Shown: in pieces, positions 18,601-26,409 of the stretch | How the letters are laid out: every line of letters starts with the position of its first letter | Position numbering within the stretch: position 1 is the stretch's first letter | Source of the DNA: Rhizohabitans arisaemae | GTDB taxonomy: Bacteria > Actinomycetota > Actinomycetes > Streptosporangiales > Streptosporangiaceae | Assembly (NCBI RefSeq): GCF_025996515.1 | Contig: NZ_BLRH01000021.1 | Location: 366,690-430,689 of the forward strand | DNA: 64,000 bases | Direction of reading: 5' to 3' | Notes under the pieces: generated by a model | Seen by the model: only the letters and a program-made list of their open reading frames with translations | Told to the model about the DNA's origin: nothing | Databases searched by the model: none | Program-made: the position numbers and the translations under genes

Positions 18601-18859
18601 AGGCCACCAGCTCCCGGCCACCCGGCTCGGCACCGGCCAGGGCCCGGCGCAACTGCGAGACCCGGACGTGCAGCGCGGCCGTCGGGTCGGCCGGGGCCGC
18701 CTCGTCCCACAGGTCCTCGACCAGCCGGTCCACCGACGCCGGGTGACCCTGACGAACCAGAAGGTCGGCCAGGAGCGCCCGCACCTTGCGCCCGGGGATC
18801 ACGACCGGCTCGCCGTGGTCGGTCCACACGGCGAGCGGGCCCAGCACTCCGAATCGCAT
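15662..18859 (-). CDS. SARP/AfsR-type regulator (winged helix - BTAD - NB-ARC - TPR)
   Basis: 1065 residues. Order: OmpR-type winged helix (1-95, GRKVRALLADLLVRQG, LHVRVSQLRRAL), BTAD helical domain (about 100-245), linker, GRDHALQRVRELL then NB-ARC ATPase with Walker A GPGGVGKT (296-303) and LLVLDNCEHV, then a C-terminal helical/TPR-like half. Members activate antibiotic clusters in streptomycetes, but this gene is 11 kb from the NRPS remnant, so the target is unknown. It starts at ATG 18859 close to the HelD gene end. Confidence 0.9.
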   Translation of the reverse strand: MRFGVLGPLAVWTDHGEPVVIPGRKVRALLADLLVRQGHPASVDRLVEDLWDEAAPADPTAALHVRVSQLRRALAGAEPGGRELVASQAPGYALRAEPGAVDAARFTTLIEQAREAGDPRIRAGLLTEALGLWRGPALADFADEEFARAAVARWEEQRLAAVEAWAEARLELGEHHVLIGELGEQVAGHPYRERLRAAHLRALHRAGRTGEALTGFAEFRHRLAEELGLDPGPELTALHQAVLTGDPSEDAPDPAPRPVKPTSNLPAPVTELIGRDHALQRVRELLTTGRLVTLTGPGGVGKTSLAVAVARAVAGMYPEGVWLIDLTTWDGQGDAAEPLLTALSIPDSPGGAGSPGERLAATLRDRRTLLVLDNCEHVVEPVAELVGTLLAVASGLRVLATSREPLRLRGETRWDLPPLEVPDTDDPDRLARSSAVRLFLARAGLTPAPETTADVAEVCRRLDGIPLALELAATRVPALGVPELAARLSVTRDRFGLLGTGPRDAPARQRTLAAVIDWSWRLLTEPERAVLRRLAVHPGGCTLAAAEAVCAGDGVSGGEVLDLLAGLVDRSLVTRADGPRFRLLESVSAYCLDRLGEAGEEPALRRRHADHYLALAEQAESRLRGSGQREWLRRLDAEAANLRAALDTFRREGAAEPALRLAGALVWYRLLRGRLTEAGRSLAAALAVPGEAPSGLRAEAEAWYTGLAIRQGQAGPERVAEVLREYEKAADPVGLARAEWFLATAVIEFGDETTTGEILDRALHRFQAAGDRWGEALVLSTRAMLAHLRADPAALEHDARRSAKLFGELGDDWGVLQATDWLIGLADLTGDQAEAARLSQADLRTAEELGLWSDVAARLAWLAWISVEVGDYPRAYEYAEQAKRLTAEQGQRVREVFATIGLAFAARRAGKLDVAEEHLTWLVSAARDQQAEAGGGHPPYLSMVLVELGLLAGQQCDPAAALAWHREGFDVFRDQRSGPGMAWALTGMAAALVPAGRSGVAAQLLGAAETARSQGEQALSDSDRDELVRITAEVQATEPEFAVLFARGAGLTPEQARSLLDEDRA

Positions 18860-19019
18860 CGTCCCAGCCTATGGAAGCCGACCGACACTTCGTACAGCCA
18901 GGCGCACCGCCGTCTCCTGCCCCGCTGCGACCCCGTCCACCTGGACTCTCTCCCCCCGAGAGCGCCGGCAACCCGCGACGAGCATGATGAAACAGGCCGT
19001 AACGGGGCCGGGGAATCCG

Positions 19020-21125
19020 TCATGCCGACCGGAGGGTGACGGTGCAGAGCCGTTTGGTGGCCCGGGTGAGGGCGACGTACAGGTCGCGTTCGCCGCAGGG
19101 GCGGGCTGCGACGATCTCCGGCGGGTCGATGAGGACCACGGCGTCGAATTCCAGGCCGCGAACCTGGGAGACAGGCACGACACGGGCCCACCGGTCGATC
19201 CCGGCGGCCGCCAGTTCGGCTGCTCTGGAGTCCGCGCAGATCACCGCGAGAAGATCGCCCGGGTGTGCCGTGGCCTGGGCTCGGAGTTCCGGTGCCAGGA
19301 CGGTGACGACCGCATCCCGGTGGGTGGTGAGCTCGCGGGGGATCGGGCCGTGGCGGAGCGCGGGGGTCGGCGCTTGGTCGGGAGCGATCCTGGCGAGCAG
19401 GTCACGGGTGGCGGACAGGATCTCGTGGGTGCTGCGGTAGCTGACGGTCAAGGTGTGCAGGGCGTATCGGGTGCTCAGGTGTGGTTCCAACGCTTCGGCC
19501 CAGCTGCGTGCCGTCGCCGTGGGGCCGGCTTGGGCGAAGTCCCCGACCAGGGTCATCGACCGGGAAGGGCAGCGGCGCAGCACCATGCGCCACTGCATGG
19601 CGGTCAGTTCCTGAGCCTCGTCGACCACGACATGTCCGAAGGTGCGTTCGGGAAGGCCCTCGACCAAGGCCGTGGCCTCGTCCAGCAGCACCGCGTCGGC
19701 ATCCGTCCAGCCGGCGTCCGGAGCGCGCAGCAGCCGCGTCCGTTCCCCGTCGGTCAGCGAGGGCAGGTGGAGGGCCATCGCTTCGGCGTCCGCCAGGACG
19801 GCGTGGACGACGGTATCGGGGGTCAGCCGCGGCCACAGGGTTTCCACGGCGTGGTCGAACCGGGGATCGTCGAGCAGGGCGCCGCGCACGGCGTCCGCGT
19901 CGAACTCCGCCTCCGGTGCCGCGGTCGGTGCGCCGTCGAGGCCGAGGGCGCGCAGGTCGGCCTCCACGGCCTGGTCGAGGTCGAGGCCGGTGCTCTCCAG
20001 GGCCTCGGTGTCGATGGCTTCCAGGGTGGTGATCACGGCCAGTTCCAGGGCGTCGACGACCAGGTCGGCGAGGTACCGCTTGAACAGTGCCCGGGCCGGA
20101 TTGTGCGCCAAGCCGCTTGTGGTGGCGGCTTTCCCCGCCCTGGCCACATCTTCGCCGGGAAGGCGGATCAGATCCCGTCCCACCTGCACGGCGAAGCGGT
20201 GGTGTGCGACTTGGCGGGAGCGGACCAGGGCCGCGAGGGCGTCGGCCAGCTCGGCCCGGCCCTTGAGTCGGGCCGTCGCGGCGGGCTCGGCGCCGGAAGG
20301 CGTCACCGGTGCGAGGCCGGCGCACGTCGCCAGGACCGCGCCGTTCTCCCCGAGGGAGGGAAGGACCTGGGAGATGTAGTCGAGGAAGCGCGTGTTCGGG
20401 CCGAGGATCAGCACGCCCTGCTCGGCGACCCGTGGGAACGCATACAGCACGTAGGCGGCCCGGTGCAGCGCGACCACCGTCTTGCCCGTACCGGGGCCGC
20501 CCTGCACCACCGTGACCCCGCGGTGTGCGGAGCGCACGATCGCGTCCTGCTCGGTCTGCAGCGTCGCCACCGCGGCCCGCATCCGCCCCGTCCGTCCGGC
20601 CTCCAGCACCTGGGTCAGCGGGCCGTCGCCCACGACATCGCCGCAGGCCGGCGGCGAGCCGTCCAGGAGCTCGTCACTCACCGCACACACCCGGCGGCTT
20701 TCGACGCGCAGGTGACGCCGCCGCCGCAACCCCAGCGGACGCAATGACGTCGCCTCGTAGAACGGTCGCGCCGCCTCCGCCCGCCAGTCCACCACCAACG
20801 GCGTCTCGTGTTCGTCCGTCCGCAGGCCGATGCGCCCAAGGTGCAGCACCGTCCCGTCCACCGCGTCGATCCGGCCGAAGACCAGCCCCTCCTCCGCCCC
20901 CTCCAGTTGCCGTACCCGGCCGGCCAGATGCCCGGCGGCGGCCTCCCGCGCGTACACCTCGCCCGGACCGGCCGCCCCCGTCCGCAGTGTGTCCGCCAGC
21001 CGCGCCCGCACGTCCGCGAGCCGCTCATCCAGGAGGCGGTACGCGGCGGTCACGTGAAGTTGCTCCGCCTCCGCCTCCGCCTCCGCCTCCGCCTGGCGCA
21101 CAGCGCCATCGTCGTCGAACCGCAC
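19020..21125 (-). CDS. HelD-like superfamily 1 helicase/ATPase
   Basis: 701 residues from GTG 21125. An N-terminal coiled coil begins with an EA-repeat (QAEAEAEAEAEQL, residues 11-23) and resembles the HelD arm that enters the RNA polymerase secondary channel. Walker A GGPGTGKT (209-216), a Walker B VVDEAQELTAMQW, and C-terminal UvrD motifs QVRGLEFDAVVLID and LYVALTRATKRL. HelD proteins release stalled RNA polymerase; some actinobacterial forms confer rifamycin tolerance. I saw no rifamycin-associated inverted repeat upstream. Confidence 0.87.
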   Translation of the reverse strand: MRFDDDGAVRQAEAEAEAEAEQLHVTAAYRLLDERLADVRARLADTLRTGAAGPGEVYAREAAAGHLAGRVRQLEGAEEGLVFGRIDAVDGTVLHLGRIGLRTDEHETPLVVDWRAEAARPFYEATSLRPLGLRRRRHLRVESRRVCAVSDELLDGSPPACGDVVGDGPLTQVLEAGRTGRMRAAVATLQTEQDAIVRSAHRGVTVVQGGPGTGKTVVALHRAAYVLYAFPRVAEQGVLILGPNTRFLDYISQVLPSLGENGAVLATCAGLAPVTPSGAEPAATARLKGRAELADALAALVRSRQVAHHRFAVQVGRDLIRLPGEDVARAGKAATTSGLAHNPARALFKRYLADLVVDALELAVITTLEAIDTEALESTGLDLDQAVEADLRALGLDGAPTAAPEAEFDADAVRGALLDDPRFDHAVETLWPRLTPDTVVHAVLADAEAMALHLPSLTDGERTRLLRAPDAGWTDADAVLLDEATALVEGLPERTFGHVVVDEAQELTAMQWRMVLRRCPSRSMTLVGDFAQAGPTATARSWAEALEPHLSTRYALHTLTVSYRSTHEILSATRDLLARIAPDQAPTPALRHGPIPRELTTHRDAVVTVLAPELRAQATAHPGDLLAVICADSRAAELAAAGIDRWARVVPVSQVRGLEFDAVVLIDPPEIVAARPCGERDLYVALTRATKRLCTVTLRSA
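21063..21092 (-). repeat. Five tandem CTCCGC hexamers in the HelD N-terminus
   Basis: Five perfect copies of CTCCGC on the plus strand, encoding the alternating Glu-Ala stretch at residues 12-21. Gain or loss of units would change coiled-coil length without shifting the frame. Confidence 0.9.
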
Positions 21126-21184
21126 CGGTGGTCAACCTCTCCCTCGTCAAGGCCCTCCACTATGCGACCAAGTTCCCCTAAAAG

Positions 21185-21200
21185 TAAGGCTTGACTTACC
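21185..21200. promoter_or_regulatory. Short palindrome upstream of the HelD gene
   Basis: GTAAG (21185-21189) and CTTAC (21196-21200) form GTAAGGCTTGACTTAC, 60 bases upstream of the HelD start in a stretch poorer in GC. Could be part of a promoter or operator; weak by itself. Confidence 0.3.
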
Positions 21201-21336
21201 TATGCACGGCAGCCGCCCGACCACTCTTTCACTGCGGACCCGGCCCCGGCCGACATCTGTCCGTACAACGGCCGCCCCCTGCGGGCGGTGAACCGCGTCG
21301 CCTGGAATCCGTGCGGAGCGCCGAGAACGGCTGGGT

Positions 21337-22248
21337 TCAGGCGTGCGACGTGTGGTCGAGGATGATCTCGCCGATCCGGCGGGGCAGCCCGGGGGAGAGG
21401 AAGCTGTGCCCCATGCCGGGTACGGCCGTCAGCCGTGCGTGCGGGATCTGCGCGGCGAGGGCCTCGCCGTGCGGCAGCGGACGCAGCGGATCCTCGGTGC
21501 CGTGGACGACCAGCGTGGGTGCGGCGATCGAGGAGAGCGGGACGAGCCGGTCGTCGGTCATCGTCCTTCCGGCCGGATCGTGGTTGGCGGCGGCGGCGTG
21601 ATCGCTCGCCAGGTCGTACGCGGTCTCGGCGAGCCGTCGTGCGGCCGGCTCGTCGAAGGGCAGGACATCGCCGTTGAGCACGCGCCAGGTTTCCACGTTG
21701 CGCGCGATGTGTCCCGCGCGACCGGCCGGGGCCACGGTCGCCGACCCCGCGAGGTGCCGCAGGAACCGCGGCGTGGGCGGCGGAAGGTCGTGGGGATCCG
21801 GTTCCAGCCCGGCCAGGGCCCGGGCGAAGGCGGGTCCCGCGCTGTGGCCCATCGGGCCGGTCATGATCGCGGTAAGGCTGAGCACGCGTTCGGGCCGATG
21901 CACCGCGAGCCACTGCCCGATCGCGCCGCCGAGGGACGCCCCGGCGATGTGCGCGGCGACGATCCCGTACCCGTCCAGCACGGCGATCGCGTCGGCGGCC
22001 ATGTCCGCCATCGTGTACGGGGTCGCGGTGAAGTCGACGCAGTCGGACCTTCCGGTGTCCCGGTGGTCGAAGCGGATCACCTGTCGCCCGCCGGCGGCGA
22101 GTGCCTCCACCAGTTCGTCCGGCCAGCCCGCCCCCGGAGTGGAGGTACCCATGACGAGCAGGATCGGCGGGTCCGCCGGATCGCCGCACTGCTCCGTCCA
22201 TAGCCGAAGATTTCCAGCTATTACGAACTTGCCGTGAATTGCGTTCAT
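21337..22248 (-). CDS. Alpha/beta-fold hydrolase
   Basis: 303 residues from ATG 22248; an upstream start at 22296 would read through a palindrome and add a poor N-terminus. Nucleophile elbow GASLGG, general acid in VVHGTEDPLRP, His in GMGHSFLSPG, oxyanion region LLVMGTS. It resembles the aclacinomycin-methylesterase-like/epoxide-hydrolase-like branch with FDHRDTGRSD. Substrate unknown. Monocistronic. Confidence 0.85.
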   Translation of the reverse strand: MNAIHGKFVIAGNLRLWTEQCGDPADPPILLVMGTSTPGAGWPDELVEALAAGGRQVIRFDHRDTGRSDCVDFTATPYTMADMAADAIAVLDGYGIVAAHIAGASLGGAIGQWLAVHRPERVLSLTAIMTGPMGHSAGPAFARALAGLEPDPHDLPPPTPRFLRHLAGSATVAPAGRAGHIARNVETWRVLNGDVLPFDEPAARRLAETAYDLASDHAAAANHDPAGRTMTDDRLVPLSSIAAPTLVVHGTEDPLRPLPHGEALAAQIPHARLTAVPGMGHSFLSPGLPRRIGEIILDHTSHA

Positions 22249-22293
22249 TGGCGGAAATCTAGCAAGTATTCGGACTGGATTCCAATGTGTCAT

Positions 22294-22308
22294 CAAATAT
22301 GATATTTG
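22294..22308. promoter_or_regulatory. AT-rich perfect palindrome upstream of the hydrolase
   Basis: CAAATATGATATTTG is a 7-1-7 perfect palindrome in a locally AT-rich stretch (22250-22340), 46 bases upstream of the hydrolase start. A candidate operator or promoter element. Confidence 0.4.
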
Positions 22309-22647
22309 GCGAATTCATGATATAATCAAGCCAATTGGGGCGAGATTATGGGATTTCCTGGTATCGGCGATCCGCCGCAAGGGCCGGGGAGATGTGGGCG
22401 TTCGTCGGTGTCTTTCTCTCCGATCCGCTGTGGAAAGGACTCGGAGAACGCCTGCGAAAGTCGGCGAATCCTGCTCCGGTCTCCGCCACGGACGCCGTCG
22501 GCGGGTCTTCCCGCTCGCCTTTCCTCACGGTGGCCGATGGGTCCGTACGGCCGATATGGCGGGGCCGTGCGTCGTGAGCCTCATCGAGGCACCGAGGGGA
22601 ACGGCCGGACGGTCGGCCACGGCGGCAGGGGGAGTGCCGCATCCCCT
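22309..22647. other. Intergenic, no confident gene
   Basis: About 340 bases. A plus-strand frame from 22392 encodes about 62 residues beginning MWAFVGVFLSDPLWKG, but it has no proper ribosome site and a random-looking tail, so it is not called. Confidence 0.3.
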
Positions 22648-22974
22648 TCAGCTCTCCGAACGCTTCAGGTGCGCGGCGACGCAGGTGCCGTCGTCGCTCA
22701 GCCAGCCCTTGCGCCGGGCGTAGCCGAGCATCGCGTCGAACCGCTCGTCCCAGTCGTCGGACCGGGCGCCCGTGCGGGCCCGCTCGCGGAGCGCCCGCAC
22801 GTCCAGCCACATCCGGCCGGCTCCGGCCGGTCGGCCCATCCCGTCGGTGCGAAGCGCTTCGCCGACGGTCTCGTCGTCCAAGCCGTCCGCGTGGATGTGC
22901 AGGCGGCTGCAGTCGTCGGCGTCCTCCACTTCGAGCCGGGGCGTCTCTCCGGTTGCGGTGATCGTCACATGCAT
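22648..22974 (-). CDS. Conserved actinobacterial hypothetical protein
   Basis: 108 residues from ATG 22974 (GGAGG 8 bases upstream). Acidic. It begins MHVTITATGETPRLEVEDADD, has LHIHADGLDDETVGEAL and MWLDVRALRERA in the middle, and ends in FDAMLGYARRKGWLSDDGTCVAAHL. The pattern recalls a small family seen in many actinomycetes with no known function. The open frame continues upstream but with poor composition. Confidence 0.7.
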   Translation of the reverse strand: MHVTITATGETPRLEVEDADDCSRLHIHADGLDDETVGEALRTDGMGRPAGAGRMWLDVRALRERARTGARSDDWDERFDAMLGYARRKGWLSDDGTCVAAHLKRSES

Positions 22975-23483
22975 CGTCGGTCCTCCGCCGTCATCGGGGG
23001 TGGATGCCTGCCTCGCCGCCGCGGCCGGTACTCGGCCTCGGTCGCGAGGGGCCGTGGCATGGAGCCCGCCCGCCTCCTCGGGCACCGCGTCGATGGTCGC
23101 ACGGATGCGGATCAGGGGCATGGGGGAGACGTGCTCACTTTCCGGAGCGGGGCCGCAAGCGGTGGACACGGTGACGGCACTGCGGTGCGGACCTTGGTTC
23201 CCCCTCCTGCCGAGAGGGCAACACCGCACAAATGGCTCGGTGTTTTCTGTAGAGCTTTTGTCTTTCCGCTCGTCCGGTCAATATCAATTAGGTTTCGTTT
23301 CCATTGGGTGTTCGCCGATGAAGATCAGAGGATCTCTGGACATCGGCGTCGACGGGCTAGGTGATCGATATGAGTTTTGATCCAGCGGTGAATGTGTAAA
23401 AGTCAACATTCCGGCATGATGTCAATTTTCACCTGTCGTGTAATGCTGGGGACGCACCTTGGCAGGACGAAAGGCGAAAGATC
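22975..23483. other. Intergenic, no gene seen
   Basis: About 510 bases. The right half (23260-23460) is AT-rich and should hold the promoter of the crystallin-like gene. No coding frame is convincing in either direction. Confidence 0.4.
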
Positions 23484-24074
23484 ATGTCAGTGGTTGACGA
23501 CGGCAGAAACGTCGTCGTTGTTCAGGTCGGTGACTCGAAACCCGAGATCCACCGCGACCTGGGTTTGAATGACTGTCGGAACCTGATCGGCAGATTCGAT
23601 GAGAAGCTCACCGCGAGCCTGAAAAGGACGGAAGACCGGATCGACGCCATCCGGCGAGAGGTCGTCACCGATCCTGATCTGGCGGTCGAATACTATCTGC
23701 TGCAGCGGGCGCAGAGCCGGGCCGACGACCTGCTCAGCTGCGATCTCGACGACTTCAGCGCCGAAGAGCACGAGAAGAGGGTCGACCTGTATCACAAGCT
23801 CAGCACGGTCGGCTCCGTGCTCCTCTACGAAGACGCCAACTTCAAAGGCAAGCAGAAGTTCTTCACCGCCACCTGGCCCAACTTCAAGTGGTGGCCCTAC
23901 AAGTTCAACGACAAGGCGTCGTCCGCGAAGGCCTGGGGAGGAAACATTCTCTTCGAGCACACCTGGTACGGCGGCCGGCGGCTTTATCTGGTCGGGCTCC
24001 CCTACGTGGCGTTCCCCGACCTCAGCGTGTTCGGCTTCAACGACCTCGCCAGTTCGTATGCGGGAATCCCGTAA
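23484..24074 (+). CDS. Protein with a beta-gamma-crystallin (calcium-binding) domain
   Basis: 196 residues, no signal peptide. Residues 1-105 are polar and helical. Residues 110-196 have two Greek-key signatures: SVLLYEDANFKGKQKFF (aromatic-x6-Gly type) and ILFEHTWYGGRRLYLV. Two copies of the calcium motif N/D-N/D-x-x-S-S are present, NDKASS (142-147) and NDLASS (186-191), which together make the paired double-clamp site of microbial beta-gamma-crystallins. Calcium would stabilise the fold. The helical N-terminal part is unrecognised. Single gene with its own terminator. Confidence 0.8.
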   Translation: MSVVDDGRNVVVVQVGDSKPEIHRDLGLNDCRNLIGRFDEKLTASLKRTEDRIDAIRREVVTDPDLAVEYYLLQRAQSRADDLLSCDLDDFSAEEHEKRVDLYHKLSTVGSVLLYEDANFKGKQKFFTATWPNFKWWPYKFNDKASSAKAWGGNILFEHTWYGGRRLYLVGLPYVAFPDLSVFGFNDLASSYAGIP

Positions 24075-24133
24075 CCATAGCGCGGAAACCCATTCACGGC
24101 GGTGACCCCGCGCGATTCACCACCCCGAATGAG

Positions 24134-24168
24134 AAGCCGGTGCCCGGATACCTCGGGCACCGGCTTTT
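24134..24168 (+). terminator. Rho-independent terminator
   Basis: 13-bp perfect stem: AAGCCGGTGCCCG (24134-24146) and CGGGCACCGGCTT (24154-24166) with a 7-base loop, followed by a short T-run. It ends the crystallin-like gene and lies before the end of the convergent gene. Confidence 0.85.
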
Positions 24169-24216
24169 CGGGTTGCTTTCGAGTGGAATTCCGAGAGCCG
24201 CGGAGCACCCCCGGGG

Positions 24217-24792
24217 TCACCGGCCTCGCGGATCCGGTACGGGGCGGAGCCCGCGACCTACCCCGACGGGACTGCTCTGCGGCCAGGTGAAGGTGACCGA
24301 GTCACCGGGGCCCAGGTCACGCCAGATCGGTGCGATCTCATCGACCCTCGCCAGTATCCGTTCCGCCTGGCGCTCCTGGTCGGCGGTGAGGTCGAGGGGC
24401 GGGATCCACGGGGGTCTCTCCTGCGGGGGTGAGTTCCGCTTCCGCCACAGCACAAAACAGACACCGGCGAAGAACTCCGAGGTGGCCATGTCCGACCTGT
24501 CCGCTCGGCCCAGCCGCGCCTCGGAGCGGGCCTGCCTGCGCCTGGCCCGGTGGTGGCCGCGGCGGTCCCGGACGGTTTCCCCGAAGGGCATGAAGGTTCC
24601 GCCTCCGGCTGCGGCGCGGCCGTAGACCCCGGAGGTCAGGCCCAGCTCGGCCTCCACCAGGTAGTGCAGGAGATCGTGGGGGATGTGGTCGTCGTAGCCG
24701 GGCGCCGGATTCATCCCTTGCGGTTCCCGGCCCGGTGACTCGACGACGGTGGAGTAACGGCGACGGCCGGTCCGGGTGAACGTGACGTCCAT
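24217..24792 (-). CDS. Hypothetical protein
   Basis: 191 residues. N-terminal half has YDDHIPHDLLHYLVEAELGL and VYGRAAAGGGTF, then a basic stretch with many Arg (RDRRGHHRARRRQARSEAR), and a C-terminal helix LTADQERQAERILARVDEI followed by DLGPGDSVTFTW. I recognise a conserved actinobacterial layout but no function. No clear Shine-Dalgarno. Confidence 0.65.
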   Translation of the reverse strand: MDVTFTRTGRRRYSTVVESPGREPQGMNPAPGYDDHIPHDLLHYLVEAELGLTSGVYGRAAAGGGTFMPFGETVRDRRGHHRARRRQARSEARLGRADRSDMATSEFFAGVCFVLWRKRNSPPQERPPWIPPLDLTADQERQAERILARVDEIAPIWRDLGPGDSVTFTWPQSSPVGVGRGLRPVPDPRGR

Positions 24793-25079
24793 GCCGTCAC
24801 GGTAGACGCGGCCACCGGGTTTCGCATCCGGTTTACCTCCGGCGCGGCGGCGTACGGCCTGCTCGCCGGAACGGCCGGGCGGCAGGTCAGGGCGTCGGCC
24901 GGGACGGCACCGCGTTCACCCGGCTCAACGAGGCGCTCCGGCGGAGGATACGGCTGTAGCCGGATAATTCGCCGGGATCACTTCGGCGGCAGGCGGTGCG
25001 AATCCGGCACCACGCTCTCCCGGTCCCGGTGGTTCCCCGATGCCGCCGGTGTATCCGGAACCGATGTTCCCTCTGCGGA

Positions 25080-25580
25080 TCAGTCCGGGACGGGTGCGCA
25101 GGCGTTTTCCGGAGGCCGGCCCGCCTCGACGGCGGTGACGGGAGCTCCGGCCAGCTGCCGGAGCGTCTCCCGGAGCGTGGTCTTCGCCGGGGAGCCGAGG
25201 TCGGCGAGGAGGCGGTCCTCGATCGCCTCGACGTCGGCGCGGGCGGCTTGCAGGGTGTCGCTTCCCTTCGGGGTGACCTCGATGATGCGCGCCCTGCGGT
25301 CCGCCGGGTCCGGTCGGCGTCCCACGAGTCCGGCCTCCTCCAGTTCGTCGAGGATGAGCACGAGCTTGCTCTTGTCGACCGATACGGCCTGCGCCAGGGC
25401 GAGCTGCGTGCGGGCGGGGGCGTCGGCGACGGCCATCAGCACGGTGTATCCCCAGAGCGTCATGCCGTGCTCCCGGACCACGGCGGTCTCCGCAGTGGCG
25501 AGCCCTTGCTTGAGCCGGGCGAAGAGCCAGTGCAGGTCCTCGTGGAGCCGGTCGCCGGACGGGCTTTGCGTGGCGGCCAT
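25080..25580 (-). CDS. MarR-family transcriptional regulator
   Basis: 166 residues from ATG 25580 (MAATQSPSG), rather than an upstream ATG at 25619 inside the operator. Winged helix: TQLALAQAVSVDKSKLVLILDELEEAGLVGRRPDPADRRARIIEVT, seen as the usual recognition helix plus Asp-Arg-Arg wing. Divergent from an azoreductase gene with an inverted repeat between them, so it probably represses that gene and itself. Confidence 0.87.
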   Translation of the reverse strand: MAATQSPSGDRLHEDLHWLFARLKQGLATAETAVVREHGMTLWGYTVLMAVADAPARTQLALAQAVSVDKSKLVLILDELEEAGLVGRRPDPADRRARIIEVTPKGSDTLQAARADVEAIEDRLLADLGSPAKTTLRETLRQLAGAPVTAVEAGRPPENACAPVPD

Positions 25581-25591
25581 GGCAGCATGGT

Positions 25592-25629
25592 AGCAAGTCA
25601 AAACCTTCTTGTTTTTCAACTATCTTGCT
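25592..25629. promoter_or_regulatory. Imperfect inverted repeat between MarR gene and azoreductase
   Basis: Outer arms AGCAAG (25592-25597) and CTTGCT (25624-25629), inner AAAAC and GTTTT. It lies in a short AT-rich stretch between divergent starts, a likely MarR site overlapping the promoters. Confidence 0.55.
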
Positions 25630-25674
25630 CTATATTGATTGTGAATTCAGACGATCTGAAGTCGGTGGTACTTT

Positions 25675-26346
25675 ATGGTCAACCTGCTCCACCTGGACGC
25701 CTCCGCTCGACGTGGCTCGTTCTCCCGGAGGCTCGGCGCGGTCTTCGTCGCCGAGTGGCGGGCCGCCAACCCGGACGGGTTCTACGCCTACCGCGATCTG
25801 GTGGCCGACCCGGTGCCGCCCCTCGACGAAGCGCGGGTCGAGATCGCCATCCGCTCCGGCGTGAACGGGGTACGCGGCCTGGCGGAGATGGACGAGGTCC
25901 TCGCCGCCGTGCCCGCCTTGTCCGAGAGCTGGGCCGTCACCCGGCCGCTGGTGACGCAACTCCTCGAAGCGGACGTGCTCCTGCTCGGCACCCCGATGTA
26001 CAACTTCTCCGTCCCGGCCTCGCTCAAGGCCTGGATCGACCGGGTGACCCTGCCCTGGCTGCCGCTCCACGGCAAGTCGGCCGTGGTGGTGAGCGCGCGG
26101 GGCGGAGCCTACGGGCCGGGCGCACCCCGGGAGCACCACGACTTTCAGGAGCCCTACCTGCGCGCCTACTTCGCGGCGCTCGGGCTGGAGGATGTCGCGT
26201 TCGTCCACGCCGAGCTCACCCACGCGACGGTCATGCCGTTCCTGGCCGGTCTCCGCCGGACACACGAGGCGTCGCACTCCGCCGCGCTCGACGCGGTCCG
26301 CACCCTGGCTTCCCGGCTTCCCGCCGGGGCGCCGTCCCGCGACTGA
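25675..26346 (+). CDS. FMN-dependent NADH azoreductase-like flavoprotein
   Basis: 223 residues. Flavodoxin-like fold: LLHLDASARRGSFSRRL (phosphate loop for FMN), DVLLLGTPMYNFSVPASLKAWIDRV (strong AzoR hallmark) and VVVSARGGAYG. AzoR-type enzymes reduce quinones and azo dyes with NADH. Next to and probably controlled by the MarR gene; followed after 63 bases by an SDR gene. Confidence 0.88.
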   Translation: MVNLLHLDASARRGSFSRRLGAVFVAEWRAANPDGFYAYRDLVADPVPPLDEARVEIAIRSGVNGVRGLAEMDEVLAAVPALSESWAVTRPLVTQLLEADVLLLGTPMYNFSVPASLKAWIDRVTLPWLPLHGKSAVVVSARGGAYGPGAPREHHDFQEPYLRAYFAALGLEDVAFVHAELTHATVMPFLAGLRRTHEASHSAALDAVRTLASRLPAGAPSRD

Positions 26347-26352
26347 GCGTGG

Positions 26353-26367
26353 GCCGCAGGCCGTACC
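26353..26367. repeat. Dispersed 15-bp element
   Basis: GCCGCAGGCCGTACC just after the azoreductase gene; the identical 15-mer is at 57246-57260. Related in form to the GTACGGGCTGCG element at 6404, 52745 and 56533. Confidence 0.5.
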
Positions 26368-26409
26368 CAACCGGCGGGAAGGCACTGAACAGAGAGGACA
26401 GACCGCTTC

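Noticed and set aside
17027-20747. Two very long plus-strand frames opposite the SARP and HelD genes
   Set aside because: Low-complexity Gly/Gln/Arg-rich translation opposite genes with clear motifs.
21126-21336. Rifamycin-associated element upstream of HelD
   Set aside because: Looked for the GGGGCTTGCGGCAAGGCCC-type inverted repeat; not present.
22335-22577. Possible small gene with FVGVFLSDPLWKG
   Set aside because: No ribosome site in proper distance, random C-terminal half.
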